Shown here in pieces: positions 48,876-59,055 of a stretch of 64,000 nt of DNA (position 1 is the stretch's first letter; each line of letters begins with the position of its first letter). Under the pieces are notes generated by a model. The model was not told the DNA's origin. It worked only from the letters and a program-made list of their open reading frames with translations, and ran no database searches. Source of the stretch: Bacteroidota bacterium (lineage in GTDB: Bacteria > Bacteroidota > Bacteroidia > Cytophagales > Cyclobacteriaceae); contig JAFDZA010000005.1 in NCBI GenBank assembly GCA_018267135.1, positions 1 to 64,000 of the forward strand, in the 5' to 3' direction. The translations under genes and the position numbers were made by a program.

Positions 48876-51293
48876 CTACTCGGCACTGCCGCTCCGGTCG
48901 TGTATTTTTATTTTAGAGAGGTCTATGTCTGCATCTTCCTGCTCGGTATAAAAGCCGGGGTCAAATTCATCTATAAGCAGTTTCTCTTTGTTTTTCCGCG
49001 CCTTATCAAACGTCATAATTAATGCCGGCAACAGAAATAAGTTAGTAAACATCGAGATGACCAGCGTGGTAGAGGTAAGGATACCCAAAGCAATGGTGCC
49101 GCCAAACGAAGAAAAGGCAAAAATGATGAAGCCTGCAAAAAGCACAATGGATGTATAGACTATGCTCTTGCCGGTTTCTAAAATACTTTCGCTTACCGAA
49201 AGTGGCACAAAAAAATTATTTACGAGTTGTTCTTGCCGGTATTTAGCCAAAAAGCGGATGGAATTATCTACCGATATGCCGAATGTAATGCTGAAAATAA
49301 GCGCGGTGCTGGCTTTAAGCGGAATACCGAAATACCCCATCAGCCCGGCCGTAATCATCAGGGCCAGCAGGTTTGGGATCAGCGAAATAATAATCATGCG
49401 CACATTGGCAAAGAGCAAGGCCATAGAAAAAGTGATCAGAATAAATGCCAGCAATAAACTTTCGCGCAGGTTATCAATTAGGAATTTATTGCCTTTAATA
49501 AAAAGTTTGGTGGTGCCGGTAATGCTGGCGGTAATAGGGCTTCCCTCAAAAATTTGCTTCATCCGCGGCTCAATAATCTGGTGTACCAGAGAATCCATTT
49601 TTATTGAACCTATATCGGCAATCTGGCAAGAAATGCGCATGCGGGTGTAGGTAGAATCTACAAACGAACGAAGCAGCCCCGAGTTATCGTTTTGCCCTTT
49701 CATATAGCGCAAAATATAAATGCTCTCGGGCTTGGTGGGCAGGTCGTATTTAGAAGGATTGTTTCCATAAAATGCCTGACGCGATGCCTTCACTAAACTG
49801 ATAATGGAAATAGGCCGCGAAACCTCGGGCAGCGAATCGAGAAAGTGTTCAAACTCATTTACCTTTTGCAAATTGGTAATGTTGAGTACGCCCCTGCGTT
49901 TTCCGGTATTGATCTCCGCCTCCAGCGGCATAATGCCTCCGAAGTTGGCTTCAATAAATTTCATGTCTTTCTTTATATCCGTATTATCAGGCACATCGTC
50001 CACCATAAAAGTGACGGATTTTAATTTGGTCATTCCGATTATAGAAAAGAAGGCAAGCACGCCCGAAACGAGGTAGATCAACGGCCTGCGCCTATGCACC
50101 GTAATGTCGTTCAAATGCAGAAAGCCCCCTAATATTTTAAACTCCAGATGACGCAAATGCTTGGGCTTGGGTTCGGGCATCCACGAAAAAATAGCCGGCA
50201 CCATAATAAGGCTCACCATAAACAAGACCAGAATATTAAGGCCGGCCACAATGCCAAACTCGCGTAACAGCAAAATATCGGTAGAGAGAAGCGTGAGAAA
50301 ACCGATGGCCACTGTAAGATTGGTAAGGAACATCGCTAAGCCCATTTTCTTAACCACCACAGAGATCGCCTCGGGCTTGCTTTTACATTTAAAAAATTCA
50401 ATATGGTATTTGTTGAGCAGGTAGATGCAATTAGTAATGCCTAAGGTTACAATGACCGGGGGTATCAGTCCGCTCAGCAGCGTAATTTTATATCCAAACA
50501 AGGTAAGGGTACCCATTACCCACACTACTACAATACCGATGATAACCATGGAAAACAATACCGCACGTACCGAGCGGAAAAAGAAAAACATGATCAGCCC
50601 CGTAATAATTGCCGACAGGTAAAGGAAGAACTGCATCTCCTGCCGCACCTTGGTAGCCATAATAGTGCGGATGTAAGGAAGGCCGGCATAATGCAACTTG
50701 ATTTGGGTAGTAGCCGTAAATTTTTCTCCGGCCTTTTCCAGTTCTTTCATTAGCTCCACACGCTTAGCCGAGTTCATCACCTCTTTCTGCACAGAGATTA
50801 ACATCAGCGTAGCTCCGTTATGCTCATTTACCAGTTGCCCCATATACACCCGCTGGTTTCGCAGCGCCCCTAACAGGCTATCTAATTCCGGCTGGCTATT
50901 CACGCCACTTTTAGGAAAAAGCGGGGTGAGTTTAAATTTTTTGTTAGCGGTATCTTTAAAAATAATTTTTACTTCGGGCAGACTCAGCACATTGTTTACG
51001 CCCGGTATTTTTTTAATAGCCTCGCTCAGTTCGCGAAACCGGTTAAAATTAGAAAGCGAGAAAAGAGCACTGTCTTTCACCGCAATCCCTATGATATTGG
51101 CATCTTCGCCAAACTGCTTTTTAAAGTTGATTAAGAAAACCTGCTCGGGGTCATCTAGCGGCACGGTGCGTGCCAAGTCGTAGCTCATTTCCACTTTCGA
51201 GGCATAGTACCCCATTAAAATCGTAACCAAACCAATGGCGATAATAAACCACAACCTGAACCGAATAATTAAAAACGCTACTTTATCCCACAT
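48876..51293 (-). CDS. MMPL/RND-type exporter
   Basis: An 805-aa inner-membrane protein with two halves, each having one membrane helix, a large periplasmic loop and five further helices (12 TM). The GxxxDN-type relay is seen in the second half, GISVDNSIRFLAKYR. In the first half the position is LGITNCIYLLNKYH, without the Asp. It belongs to the MMPL/hydrophobe-exporter RND group (no adaptor or TolC nearby), which exports lipids or other hydrophobic molecules. A charged C-terminal tail of about 45 aa is present. Confidence 0.88.
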   Translation of the reverse strand: MWDKVAFLIIRFRLWFIIAIGLVTILMGYYASKVEMSYDLARTVPLDDPEQVFLINFKKQFGEDANIIGIAVKDSALFSLSNFNRFRELSEAIKKIPGVNNVLSLPEVKIIFKDTANKKFKLTPLFPKSGVNSQPELDSLLGALRNQRVYMGQLVNEHNGATLMLISVQKEVMNSAKRVELMKELEKAGEKFTATTQIKLHYAGLPYIRTIMATKVRQEMQFFLYLSAIITGLIMFFFFRSVRAVLFSMVIIGIVVVWVMGTLTLFGYKITLLSGLIPPVIVTLGITNCIYLLNKYHIEFFKCKSKPEAISVVVKKMGLAMFLTNLTVAIGFLTLLSTDILLLREFGIVAGLNILVLFMVSLIMVPAIFSWMPEPKPKHLRHLEFKILGGFLHLNDITVHRRRPLIYLVSGVLAFFSIIGMTKLKSVTFMVDDVPDNTDIKKDMKFIEANFGGIMPLEAEINTGKRRGVLNITNLQKVNEFEHFLDSLPEVSRPISIISLVKASRQAFYGNNPSKYDLPTKPESIYILRYMKGQNDNSGLLRSFVDSTYTRMRISCQIADIGSIKMDSLVHQIIEPRMKQIFEGSPITASITGTTKLFIKGNKFLIDNLRESLLLAFILITFSMALLFANVRMIIISLIPNLLALMITAGLMGYFGIPLKASTALIFSITFGISVDNSIRFLAKYRQEQLVNNFFVPLSVSESILETGKSIVYTSIVLFAGFIIFAFSSFGGTIALGILTSTTLVISMFTNLFLLPALIMTFDKARKNKEKLLIDEFDPGFYTEQEDADIDLSKIKIHDRSGSAE

Positions 51294-51409
51294 GGAGGCT
51301 TCACATTAAGCAGTAAAACTAAGGGAATTTTACCCAGATTGCGTATCGGCAGTGCACAATCTGCGTCCGGGAAGTCTGAATATAAATTGAGAAAATAAAA
51401 AGAGGTCAT

Positions 51410-51438
51410 AAAAAAAGCACAGACGATGAAATCTGTGC
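51410..51438 (-). terminator. Terminator of the rplU-rpmA operon
   Basis: A 7-bp stem (GCACAGA at 51417-51423 with its partner at 51432-51438) followed on the minus strand by a U run from the As at 51410-51416, about 27 bases after the rpmA stop. Confidence 0.8.
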
Positions 51439-51464
51439 CTCTGTTTTATATTTCCTTTTGGAAT

Positions 51465-51722
51465 TTAGGCCTCGGCCACGACTGATACAAAAGAACGGCT
51501 TTCTCTTCCTTTTTTAAATTGAACGATACCGTTGGTTAAGGCAAACAAGGTGTGGTCTTTGCCAATGCCTACATTTTTTCCGGGATGGTGTTTGGTGCCA
51601 CGCTGGCGAACAATGATATTGCCGGCTATTACCTTTTGGCCACCATATATTTTAACGCCCAACCGTTTGCTTTCCGATTCGCGGCCGTTCTTTACTTTAC
51701 CTTCCCCTTTTTTGTGTGCCAT
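51465..51722 (-). CDS. rpmA: 50S ribosomal protein L27
   Basis: An 85-aa ribosomal protein with the L27 core [16 protein letters not shown] and [24 protein letters not shown]. The N-terminal tail, which reaches the peptidyl transferase centre, reads [16 protein letters not shown], where relatives mostly have an uncharged GxGSSKN stretch. Downstream of rplU in the usual order. No internal start or processing sequence seen. Confidence 0.97.
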   Translation of the reverse strand: MAHKKGEGKVKNGRESESKRLGVKIYGGQKVIAGNIIVRQRGTKHHPGKNVGIGKDHTLFALTNGIVQFKKGRESRSFVSVVAEA

Positions 51723-51805
51723 AATTTTCTAATTTGAAAATTTAAGAATTTAGTTTATTCAAGAGTTAATAAGCCAATTTGTCTTCAAATTGGCTCATTC
51801 TAAAA

Positions 51806-52114
51806 TTACCCGATGGTTTCGATCTGGATTTTAGTGAACTGCTGGCGATGACCGTTTTTCTTGGCGTACCCTTTGCGTCTTTTCTTTTTAAAAACGATCA
51901 CCTTATCGCCTTTTACGTGCTCCAGTATCTTTCCCGACACCTTTACACCAGCCAATGCAGGCGTACCTACCTGTACAGCGGTTCCGTTATCTAACAAAAG
52001 AACCTTATCAAAACTAACCGCCTTACCGGCCTCGCCTTCCATTTTGGGGGCATATATATATTGGTCTTTAGCAACCTTTACCTGCTGACCGGCAATATCC
52101 ACAATAGCGTACAT
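51806..52114 (-). CDS. rplU: 50S ribosomal protein L21
   Basis: A 102-aa ribosomal protein starting at 52114 (MYAIVDIAGQQVKVAK). The core RKGYAKKNGHRQQFTKIQI at the C-terminus is typical. It is the first gene of the two-gene L21-L27 operon, with a consensus promoter 26 bases upstream. The frame above 52114 is not part of the protein. Confidence 0.97.
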   Translation of the reverse strand: MYAIVDIAGQQVKVAKDQYIYAPKMEGEAGKAVSFDKVLLLDNGTAVQVGTPALAGVKVSGKILEHVKGDKVIVFKKKRRKGYAKKNGHRQQFTKIQIETIG

Positions 52115-52139
52115 GACTTTTCTTTTTAAAATGGGAGCG

Positions 52140-52169
52140 CAAAGATAAGGCAAAGACCATGAAATACAA
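52140..52169 (-). promoter_or_regulatory. Consensus promoter of rplU-rpmA
   Basis: On the minus strand: TTG (52167-52169), 19 bases, then TATCTTTG (52140-52147), a full match to the Bacteroidota -33/-7 pattern, 25 bases before the rplU ATG. Confidence 0.7.
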
Positions 52170-52667
52170 GTGTTCGACAACAAAATATGCCACTAAAATG
52201 ACCAAAAAACTTTATTCTGGTGGTTTTTAAAAACAAGACAATACTTTGTGAGGTTTTTTGTGTTAAGGTTTATTCATTGTGAATTTATAGCCTCATAGGT
52301 ACTGTCGGGTCAAAAAAGTACCGTTCCGGCTGTTTCATTGAAAGTCTTTTGCAAAAGGCTTTCAGGCAAATACTCTTTCCCACTTATCCAAAATTTTACC
52401 CTGAAAAATCTTTAAAATATTTTTCATTGAAAAGCTACTTAACTATTCAACGCTAAGTGAATGAAAATGAATTGCTTTAATTTCTTCCGGCTATGTTGAC
52501 AGGTTGCCGACCATCGTCTGCACTCGTTTTCGCGTTTTGAAAATCTTCGTGGGTTTAGAATATTTGTTCACCCTATTTTGGGTTCGTATCCTCTTTAAAA
52601 AAATCAATAAAAAATATTTACTCAAGTTGATCTCCATTCCCATTCACAAACATTAATCTCTTTTACC
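52170..52667. other. Gene-free divergent region between rplU and nrdB
   Basis: About 500 bases without a gene. A near-perfect 11-bp palindrome (52340-52350 with 52353-52363, two-base centre, one G-T pair) is the most obvious structure and could be an operator or hairpin. I looked for an NrdR box pair and did not find a convincing one. The rest is AT-rich, with the predicted nrdB promoter near its right end. Confidence 0.5.
52536..52566 (+). promoter_or_regulatory. Predicted nrdB promoter
   Basis: TTTG at 52536-52539, 19 bases, then AATATTTG at 52559-52566 (one mismatch to TAnnTTTG). It is 100 bases upstream of the nrdB ATG, so the leader would be long and could host regulation. Confidence 0.4.
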
Positions 52668-53654
52668 ATGAGTTCCTCCTTTCAAGAACCAATTCTGGCC
52701 GAAAACAAAGATCGCTTTGTTCTGTTCCCCATCCGCCACCACGACATCTGGAAATTCTACAAACAGGCCGAAGCCAGCTTCTGGACAGCCGAAGAAATCG
52801 ACCTGAGCCACGATCTGAAAGACTGGGCCAACCTCAACGATGGCGAACGGCACTTCATTACTCATGTGCTCGCCTTCTTTGCCGCCAGCGATGGGATCGT
52901 CAACGAAAACCTGGCCGAGCATTTTGTGAGCGAAGTGCAATACACCGAAGCCAAGTTCTTTTACGGCTTCCAAATCGCCATTGAAAACATCCACTCCGAA
53001 ACCTATTCGCTGCTCATCGACACCTATGTAAAAGATGCAGCCGAAAAAGACAAACTCTTCCATGCCATTGAAACCATGCCCTGCGTGAAGAAAAAAGCCG
53101 ACTGGGCGCTGCGCTGGATCGACCAGGGAAATTTTCAGGAACGGCTCGTGGCCTTCGCAGCCGTAGAAGGTATTTTCTTCTCCGGCTCCTTCTGCTCCAT
53201 CTTCTGGCTTAAAAAACGGGGGCTCATGCCGGGCCTGAGCTTCTCCAATGAGCTCATCTCGCGCGATGAAGGCCTGCATTGCGATTTTGCCTGCCATCTC
53301 TACACCCAACACGTCATTCAAAAACTGCCCGAACAGCGGGTCATTGAAATCATCCGCGATGCCGTGGCCATCGAAAAAGAATTTGTAACCGATGCGCTGC
53401 CCGTCAATCTGATCGGCATGAACGCGGCCCACATGTGCCAATACATCGAGTTTGTGGCCGACCGCCTGCTGCATGAACTGACCGGCCAAAAAATCTATGG
53501 CGCCACCAACCCGTTTGACTTTATGGAGATGATCAGCCTGCGCGGAAAAACCAACTTCTTTGAAAAAAGAGTGGCCGAATACCAAAAGGCAGGCGTGCTG
53601 AAAAGCACGGAAAAAGAAAGTGCACCAAAGTTTTCGCTCAATGAAGATTTTTAA
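52668..53654 (+). CDS. nrdB: Ribonucleoside-diphosphate reductase small subunit (class Ia-like)
   Basis: A 328-aa R2 subunit that holds the diiron centre and tyrosyl radical used to start ribonucleotide reduction. It resembles the eukaryotic/chlamydial type: [37 protein letters not shown] with the radical Tyr kept (Chlamydia-type R2 has Phe), [24 protein letters not shown] and [10 protein letters not shown]. So a Tyr-radical enzyme is expected. Codon use is markedly C-ending compared with neighbours, suggesting high expression. 48 bases upstream of nrdA. Confidence 0.95.
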   Translation: MSSSFQEPILAENKDRFVLFPIRHHDIWKFYKQAEASFWTAEEIDLSHDLKDWANLNDGERHFITHVLAFFAASDGIVNENLAEHFVSEVQYTEAKFFYGFQIAIENIHSETYSLLIDTYVKDAAEKDKLFHAIETMPCVKKKADWALRWIDQGNFQERLVAFAAVEGIFFSGSFCSIFWLKKRGLMPGLSFSNELISRDEGLHCDFACHLYTQHVIQKLPEQRVIEIIRDAVAIEKEFVTDALPVNLIGMNAAHMCQYIEFVADRLLHELTGQKIYGATNPFDFMEMISLRGKTNFFEKRVAEYQKAGVLKSTEKESAPKFSLNEDF

Positions 53655-53702
53655 TATATTCGTTTACAATTTTTTAAACTTCACCTAACAACCCAACAAG
53701 CA

Positions 53703-56147
53703 ATGCTCGTACTTAAGCGTGACGGACACAGGGAGTCCGTTAAGTTCGATAAAATTACCGCCCGTATTGAAAAACTCTGCTACGGTTTAGATCCCAAGTT
53801 TGTCAACCCGGTAGAGGTGGCGATGAAAGTGATCAATGGTTTGTACGATGGTGTATCCACGCAGGAGCTGGATAACCTCGCTGCAGAAATTGCCGCAACG
53901 ATGACTACCCGTCATCCTGATTTTGCAAAACTGGCGGCCCGAATTGCCATCAGTAACCTACACAAGGTTACCAGCAAATCGTTCAGCACTACCATGAAGC
54001 GGCTATACACGTACATTGATCCCAAGACCGGTCAAAATGCACCCCTCATTTCCAAAGATACCTGGAAAGTAATTCACGAGCACGCGGCCGAATTAGATGA
54101 AGCCATTATCTACGACCGTGATTTCAGTTACGACTATTTCGGTTTTAAAACACTGGAAAAATCCTATCTGATGAAGATCGATGGCAAAGTAGTAGAGCGC
54201 CCCCAGCACCTGCTTATGCGCGTGGCCGTGGGCATTCACGGAGAAGATATCCCCGCAGCGATCGAAACCTATACTCTTTTGTCGGAAAAATGGTTTACTC
54301 ATGCCACGCCTACTTTATTTAATGCCGGCACCCCTAAACCGCAACTTTCATCCTGCTTTTTGCTGACCATGAAAGACGACAGCATTGACGGGATTTATGA
54401 CACCCTGAAACAAACCGCCAAAATTTCTCAGTCGGCCGGAGGAATCGGATTAAGCATACACAACGTGCGGGCGAAGGGCTCTTACATTAAAGGAACCGGT
54501 GGCACTTCTAACGGCATTGTGCCGATGCTCCGCAATTTTGATATGACCGCCCGCTACGTTGATCAGGGCGGGGGCAAACGCAAAGGCAGCTTTGCTATTT
54601 ATCTTGAACCGTGGCATGCCGATGTTTTCGATTTTCTTGACCTGAAAAAAAATCATGGAAAAGAAGAATTGCGCGCCCGCGATTTATTTTATGCCATGTG
54701 GATTCCGGACTTGTTCATGAAGCGCATTGAAAACAATGAAATGTGGTCGCTTTTCTGCCCCAACGAAGCCCCCGGCCTGGCGGATTGCTGGGGCGAAGAA
54801 TTTGAACGTCTTTACGAAAAATACGAGAAGGAAGGAAAAGCCCGCAGACAGGTAAAAGCACAAGACCTTTGGTTTGAAATTCTGGAAGCCCAGATTGAAA
54901 CCGGAACCCCCTACATGCTTTACAAAGATGCCGCCAACCGTAAATCGAACCAAAAGCATTTAGGCACCATCAAATCGAGCAACCTGTGTACCGAAATTAT
55001 CGAATACACCTCGCCCGATGAAGTGGCTGTATGTAACCTGGCCTCTATAGCACTGCCCAAATTTGTTACAGAAGAAGGCACCTTCGATCATCAAAAACTA
55101 TACGAGATTACCAAAGTAGTAACCCGCAACCTCAATAAAGTAATTGACATTAATTACTACCCGGTAGAAGAAGCCCGCAAGAGCAATATGCGCCACCGCC
55201 CCATTGGTATTGGTGTGCAGGGGTTGGCCGATGCCTTCATTCTGCTTCGCATGCCGTTTGATTCGGAAGAAGCACGCGGCCTCAATAAAGACATTCACGA
55301 AACGATCTACTTTGCAGCCATGGAAGCCTCCATGGAATTGGCTAAACAATTAGGCTCCTACGAAACCTTTAAAGGCTCGCCTGTATCGAAAGGAATTTTT
55401 CAATTTGATATGTGGGGCGTAACTCCCGAGAGCGGCCGGTGGAATTGGGAAAACCTAAAACGCGAAGTGAAACAACATGGTGTGCGCAATTCACTGCTGC
55501 TGGCTCCTATGCCCACGGCATCGACTTCCCAAATTTTGGGCAACAATGAGTGCTTTGAACCCTACACCTCTAACATCTATACCCGCAGAACACTATCTGG
55601 CGAATTTATTGTAGCCAATAAATACCTGATGAAAGACCTGATCGGCCTGGGATTGTGGAGCGAGCCCATGCGCCAAAAACTAATTGCCGCCAACGGATCA
55701 GTGCAGTCTGTACCTGAAATACCTCAACACCTCAAAGATATTTACAAAACCGTTTGGGAGATTTCTCAAAAGGCAATCATTGACATGAGTGCCGACCGGG
55801 GCGCCTACATTTGCCAATCGCAAAGCTTAAACATACACCTCACCAATCCTAACTTTGGCAAGTTAACCTCCATGCATTTTTATGCCTGGAAAAAAGGATT
55901 GAAGACTGGTATGTACTACTTGCGCACAACGGCAGCAGCCGATGCCATTAAGTTTACGTTGGATAAATCAGCCATTCAGCAACCGGCTGTTGAGCCCCCG
56001 GTAACCGAATCGGTGGTTTCTACTCCAACAGAAGCGCAGCATATTCTTCCGTACGAACAACGCACCGTAGCCGGGTATGACCAAAAAATAGCTGACATGA
56101 CTTGCTCGCTCGATAATCCGGATGCCTGTGAGGCCTGCGGATCGTAA
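53703..56147 (+). CDS. nrdA: Ribonucleoside-diphosphate reductase large subunit
   Basis: An 814-aa class I R1 subunit. An N-terminal ATP-cone of about 90 residues ([24 protein letters not shown]) gives dATP control. The ten-stranded barrel has the redox and radical residues: Cys in PQLSSCFLL near 219, [10 protein letters not shown] and [10 protein letters not shown] (active-site Cys and Asn/Glu), and [25 protein letters not shown]. The C-terminus carries the swinging cysteine pair (DACEACGS). With NrdB it makes dNDPs from NDPs. Confidence 0.96.
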   Translation: MLVLKRDGHRESVKFDKITARIEKLCYGLDPKFVNPVEVAMKVINGLYDGVSTQELDNLAAEIAATMTTRHPDFAKLAARIAISNLHKVTSKSFSTTMKRLYTYIDPKTGQNAPLISKDTWKVIHEHAAELDEAIIYDRDFSYDYFGFKTLEKSYLMKIDGKVVERPQHLLMRVAVGIHGEDIPAAIETYTLLSEKWFTHATPTLFNAGTPKPQLSSCFLLTMKDDSIDGIYDTLKQTAKISQSAGGIGLSIHNVRAKGSYIKGTGGTSNGIVPMLRNFDMTARYVDQGGGKRKGSFAIYLEPWHADVFDFLDLKKNHGKEELRARDLFYAMWIPDLFMKRIENNEMWSLFCPNEAPGLADCWGEEFERLYEKYEKEGKARRQVKAQDLWFEILEAQIETGTPYMLYKDAANRKSNQKHLGTIKSSNLCTEIIEYTSPDEVAVCNLASIALPKFVTEEGTFDHQKLYEITKVVTRNLNKVIDINYYPVEEARKSNMRHRPIGIGVQGLADAFILLRMPFDSEEARGLNKDIHETIYFAAMEASMELAKQLGSYETFKGSPVSKGIFQFDMWGVTPESGRWNWENLKREVKQHGVRNSLLLAPMPTASTSQILGNNECFEPYTSNIYTRRTLSGEFIVANKYLMKDLIGLGLWSEPMRQKLIAANGSVQSVPEIPQHLKDIYKTVWEISQKAIIDMSADRGAYICQSQSLNIHLTNPNFGKLTSMHFYAWKKGLKTGMYYLRTTAAADAIKFTLDKSAIQQPAVEPPVTESVVSTPTEAQHILPYEQRTVAGYDQKIADMTCSLDNPDACEACGS

Positions 56148-56169
56148 ATCGAATTTTTAAATTCAGTTT

Positions 56170-56202
56170 ATAAAACCGGCCATAAGCCGGTTTTATTTTT
56201 TT
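56170..56202 (+). terminator. Terminator after nrdBA
   Basis: An 11-bp perfect stem (56170-56180 with 56186-56196), five-base loop, then a T run to 56202. It lies 22 bases after the nrdA stop and also faces the convergent kbl gene. Confidence 0.85.
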
Positions 56203-56223
56203 ATGAAACGCAGAGGCAATCTT

Positions 56224-57420
56224 TCATTTTAGCACTCCTAACTCTTTCCCTACTTCAGTAAATGCAGCGATGGCTTTATCAAGATGGTGCGGCTCATGGC
56301 CGGCCGAGATTTGCACCCGAATCCGTGCTTTGCCCTTGGCCACTACCGGAAAGAAAAAACCAATTACGTAAATTCCTTTTTCCAAAAGCCGTTCGGCAAA
56401 TTTTTGAGCCAGTGGCGCTTCGTACAACATAATCGGAACGATAGGGTGCACACCCGGCTTAATATCAAATCCGGCTTCCGTCATTTTATGACGGAAATAC
56501 TGGGTATTGTTTTCCAACTTATCGCGAAGATGGGTTGTTTCCGAAAGCATATTAAATACTTCGATGGATGCCCCCACAATGGAAGGGGCTACGGTGTTAG
56601 AAAAGAGATAAGGACGAGAACGCTGGCGAAGAAGCTCTATTATTTCTTTCCGGCCGGAAGTGAACCCACCCGAAGCACCGCCCAAAGCTTTCCCTAAAGT
56701 GCCGGTAATGATATCTACCCGGTCCATTACTCCGCAATGTTCGGGCACCCCACGGCCCGTTTTTCCCAGGAAGCCCGTTGAGTGACATTCGTCTGTCATT
56801 ACCAACGCTTCGTACCGATCGGCCAGGTCACAGATTTTATCCAGCTGGGCAATGGTTCCATCCATTGAAAAGGCGCCATCGGTTACAATCATAATCTGAG
56901 TAGCTCCGGCTTTTTTGGCTTCCTCTAATTGGGTTTTTAAATCGGCCATATCGTTGTGCTTATACCGGTAGCGCATGGCCTTGCACAAACGCACGCCATC
57001 AATAATGGAAGCGTGGTTTAGTTCATCCGAAATAATGGCATCTTTCTCGCCCAGCAGGGGCTCAAATACTCCGCCATTGGCATCAAAAGCGGCTGCATAC
57101 AAAATGGTATCTTCGGTATGCAGAAATGCAGAAATTTTATTCTCAAGTTCTTTGTGTATGTCTTGCGTACCACAAATAAACCGTACAGACGACAGACCAA
57201 AGCCGTGCGAGTCAATCGCTTTTTTGGCAGCTGCTGTTACCCGCGGATGAGACGACAACCCCAAATAATTATTAGCACAAAAATTAATTACTGTTTTTCC
57301 ATCCGCTGTTTTAATATCGGCTGCCTGAGGGGTAATAATGATCCGCTCCTTTTTAAACAATCCCGCTTCGCGGATCGTGTCGAGTTCTTTTTGTAAAACA
57401 GGTTTCAATTTTTGATACAT
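56224..57420 (-). CDS. kbl: Glycine C-acetyltransferase (2-amino-3-ketobutyrate CoA ligase)
   Basis: A 398-aa PLP enzyme starting at 57420 (MYQKLKPVLQKEL). It cleaves 2-amino-3-ketobutyrate with CoA to glycine and acetyl-CoA. Alpha-oxoamine synthase motifs: NFCANNYLGLSSHPRV, AAFDANGGVFEPLL, DECHSTGFLGKTGRG and the PLP lysine in GTLGKALGGASGG near 245. The divergent neighbour is a threonine dehydrogenase, which supplies its substrate, so Kbl is favoured over the related 8-amino-7-oxononanoate synthase. Confidence 0.93.
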   Translation of the reverse strand: MYQKLKPVLQKELDTIREAGLFKKERIIITPQAADIKTADGKTVINFCANNYLGLSSHPRVTAAAKKAIDSHGFGLSSVRFICGTQDIHKELENKISAFLHTEDTILYAAAFDANGGVFEPLLGEKDAIISDELNHASIIDGVRLCKAMRYRYKHNDMADLKTQLEEAKKAGATQIMIVTDGAFSMDGTIAQLDKICDLADRYEALVMTDECHSTGFLGKTGRGVPEHCGVMDRVDIITGTLGKALGGASGGFTSGRKEIIELLRQRSRPYLFSNTVAPSIVGASIEVFNMLSETTHLRDKLENNTQYFRHKMTEAGFDIKPGVHPIVPIMLYEAPLAQKFAERLLEKGIYVIGFFFPVVAKGKARIRVQISAGHEPHHLDKAIAAFTEVGKELGVLK

Positions 57421-57441
57421 AACTGATGCGTTTTTCTTGTG

Positions 57442-57449
57442 CAAAACTA
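57442..57449 (-). promoter_or_regulatory. Predicted -7 box of kbl
   Basis: On the minus strand TAGTTTTG, a full match to TAnnTTTG, 21 bases before the kbl ATG. The -33 is poor. The 93-base space between kbl and the threonine dehydrogenase gene must carry both promoters, so shared control is likely. Confidence 0.45.
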
Positions 57450-57513
57450 CAAATCGGCCGCCACAATTCATGCATCGGAAATTTTAATAACTTCGCCCAG
57501 CATTCAGCAGCTA

Positions 57514-58458
57514 ATGAAAAAAACAAAGATTCTGTTAATCGGGGCAGGCGGCCAGCTCGGGGCCGAACTCACGCAAGGGTTGTGGAAAATTTACGGACAG
57601 CAAAATGTAATTGCTTCCGACATTAAAGACGCACAAGGCATCCTGAAAGAAGGGCCCTACGAAAAATTTGATGTGATGCAGCGCGATAAACTTTTTGAAC
57701 TTCTCAAACGAAATGAAATAACACAGGTCTATCATTTGGCTGCTTTGCTCTCTGCTACAGGCGAAAAAGATCCGCGGTGGGCCTGGAAGCTGAATATGGA
57801 GAGTTTACTTTTTGTGTTGGAGGCCGCCCACGAATTAAAACTGCACAAAGTGTATTGGCCAAGTTCCATTGCCGCTTTTGGTCCCACTACCCCCAAGCAA
57901 AATACTCCTCAAGACACCATCATGGACCCTGCCACGGTGTATGGCATTACCAAACTGGCAGGCGAGCTGTGGTGCGAATATTATTTCAGGCGGTACGGGG
58001 TAGATGTGCGCAGCCTTCGCTACCCGGGGCTGATCGGGTGGAAAACCCCACCCGGTGGAGGCACTACCGACTATGCCGTAGATATTTACTTTAAAGCCTT
58101 GAAAGAAAAAAAATACGAATGTTTTCTCTCGCCCGATACCTACTTGCCCATGATGTATATGGACGATGCCGTAAAAGCTACCATTGATCTGATGGAAGCC
58201 CCGGCCGAGAAAGTGAAAGTGCGCACCAGCTACAACATCAGCGCCATGAGTTTTTGCCCGGCCCAGATTGCAGCCACTATTAAAAAGCACCTCCCCGATT
58301 TTACCATTACTTACCAGCCCGATTTTCGCCAAAGCATTGCCGACTCCTGGCCTAAATCTATTGATGATACGGCCGCCCGCAAAGACTGGGGCTGGCAACA
58401 TCAGTTTGGGTTAGAAGAAATGACCACTGATATTTTAAAAAATTTAAATAGTGTGTAG
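57514..58458 (+). CDS. L-threonine 3-dehydrogenase, epimerase-type SDR
   Basis: A 314-aa NAD-dependent extended SDR starting at 57514 (MKKTKILLIGAGGQLG). NAD-binding GAGGQLGAEL near residue 9, catalytic SSIAAFGP and YGITKLAGELWCEYY (YxxxK near 143), and the RYPGLIGWKTPPGGGTTDYAV segment typical of the SDR-type threonine dehydrogenases, unrelated to the zinc MDR Tdh. It oxidises threonine to 2-amino-3-ketobutyrate, which Kbl splits. Its end overlaps the boundary of the first cassette-like unit. Confidence 0.93.
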   Translation: MKKTKILLIGAGGQLGAELTQGLWKIYGQQNVIASDIKDAQGILKEGPYEKFDVMQRDKLFELLKRNEITQVYHLAALLSATGEKDPRWAWKLNMESLLFVLEAAHELKLHKVYWPSSIAAFGPTTPKQNTPQDTIMDPATVYGITKLAGELWCEYYFRRYGVDVRSLRYPGLIGWKTPPGGGTTDYAVDIYFKALKEKKYECFLSPDTYLPMMYMDDAVKATIDLMEAPAEKVKVRTSYNISAMSFCPAQIAATIKKHLPDFTITYQPDFRQSIADSWPKSIDDTAARKDWGWQHQFGLEEMTTDILKNLNSV

Positions 58459-58463
58459 CTATG

Positions 58464-58480
58464 TGTTGGTGGTAATAGCA
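58464..58480 (+). repeat. Cassette boundary site, copy 1
   Basis: A 17-base site of the form xGTTGGTrGyAATAGyA, six bases after the threonine dehydrogenase stop. It matches a second copy at 59230-59246 in the same orientation (13 of 17, all differences but one being transitions) and an inverted copy at 59056-59072. Confidence 0.65.
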
Positions 58481-58483
58481 TTT

Positions 58484-59050
58484 ATGACGAGTAGAAATAA
58501 ATACAAAGGACTGGCGATTTTCATTTTAGCTTCGACCCTGATTTTTATCACTTTGACAATCAAGCCGGACTTATTTGGTTGTCGATTTGAAAATCAAGGG
58601 CTATTATTCGCGGGGCTTTTTGCAACTCCGTTACTAGTTTGGGTCTACGATAGAATAAAAAAATGGGACGGGGACAGAGAATATTCTTTCCTCGCTGACA
58701 GGTTTGAAAGGACATTGATCAAGGAATTGAAAAACGGACAATATGTTGACCTAAATGACGGACTTCGAGAACAAATCGAGTTAATTCAGAAAGGAAGAAA
58801 GTTTGAGGGAGCAATTAAATATCCAGAAGGAGTTGTTACAGTGACGTTAGAAATAGACGCAGAGAATAAATACCTAGGAAAGGGCATTTATAAGTATAAG
58901 GACAAATTAGACTTCGGCTTTTACGAGATTTTGATTGACAGAGAGACAGAGGACACTATTTATATAAAGTATAAGAACCGAATTTCCTCAAACCCTGCAG
59001 ACAGCGAGAAAGTAGAGGGCATTGAAATTTGGACACGAAAAAAGAATTAA
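58484..59050 (+). CDS. Cassette-borne membrane protein of unknown function
   Basis: A 188-aa protein. I start it at 58484 (MTSRNKYKGLAIF), four bases after the boundary site; an ATG at 58451 would overlap the upstream gene. Two membrane helices (near residues 9-25 and 36-54) are followed by a cytoplasmic part of about 130 residues with mixed strands and charged residues. I do not recognise the family. The composition is more AT-rich than the genes to the left. It is bounded on both sides by the repeated site and ends five bases before the palindrome, as cassette genes do. Confidence 0.7.
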   Translation: MTSRNKYKGLAIFILASTLIFITLTIKPDLFGCRFENQGLLFAGLFATPLLVWVYDRIKKWDGDREYSFLADRFERTLIKELKNGQYVDLNDGLREQIELIQKGRKFEGAIKYPEGVVTVTLEIDAENKYLGKGIYKYKDKLDFGFYEILIDRETEDTIYIKYKNRISSNPADSEKVEGIEIWTRKKN

Positions 59051-59055
59051 CCCAA

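Noticed and set aside
52653..53585. A 310-codon open frame on the minus strand opposite nrdB
   Set aside because: It is the mirror of the strongly C-ending codon use of nrdB, has no domain or motif, and nrdB is unmistakable on the plus strand.
57835..58401. 188-codon minus-strand ORF
   Set aside because: Antisense to the threonine dehydrogenase gene and without motif.
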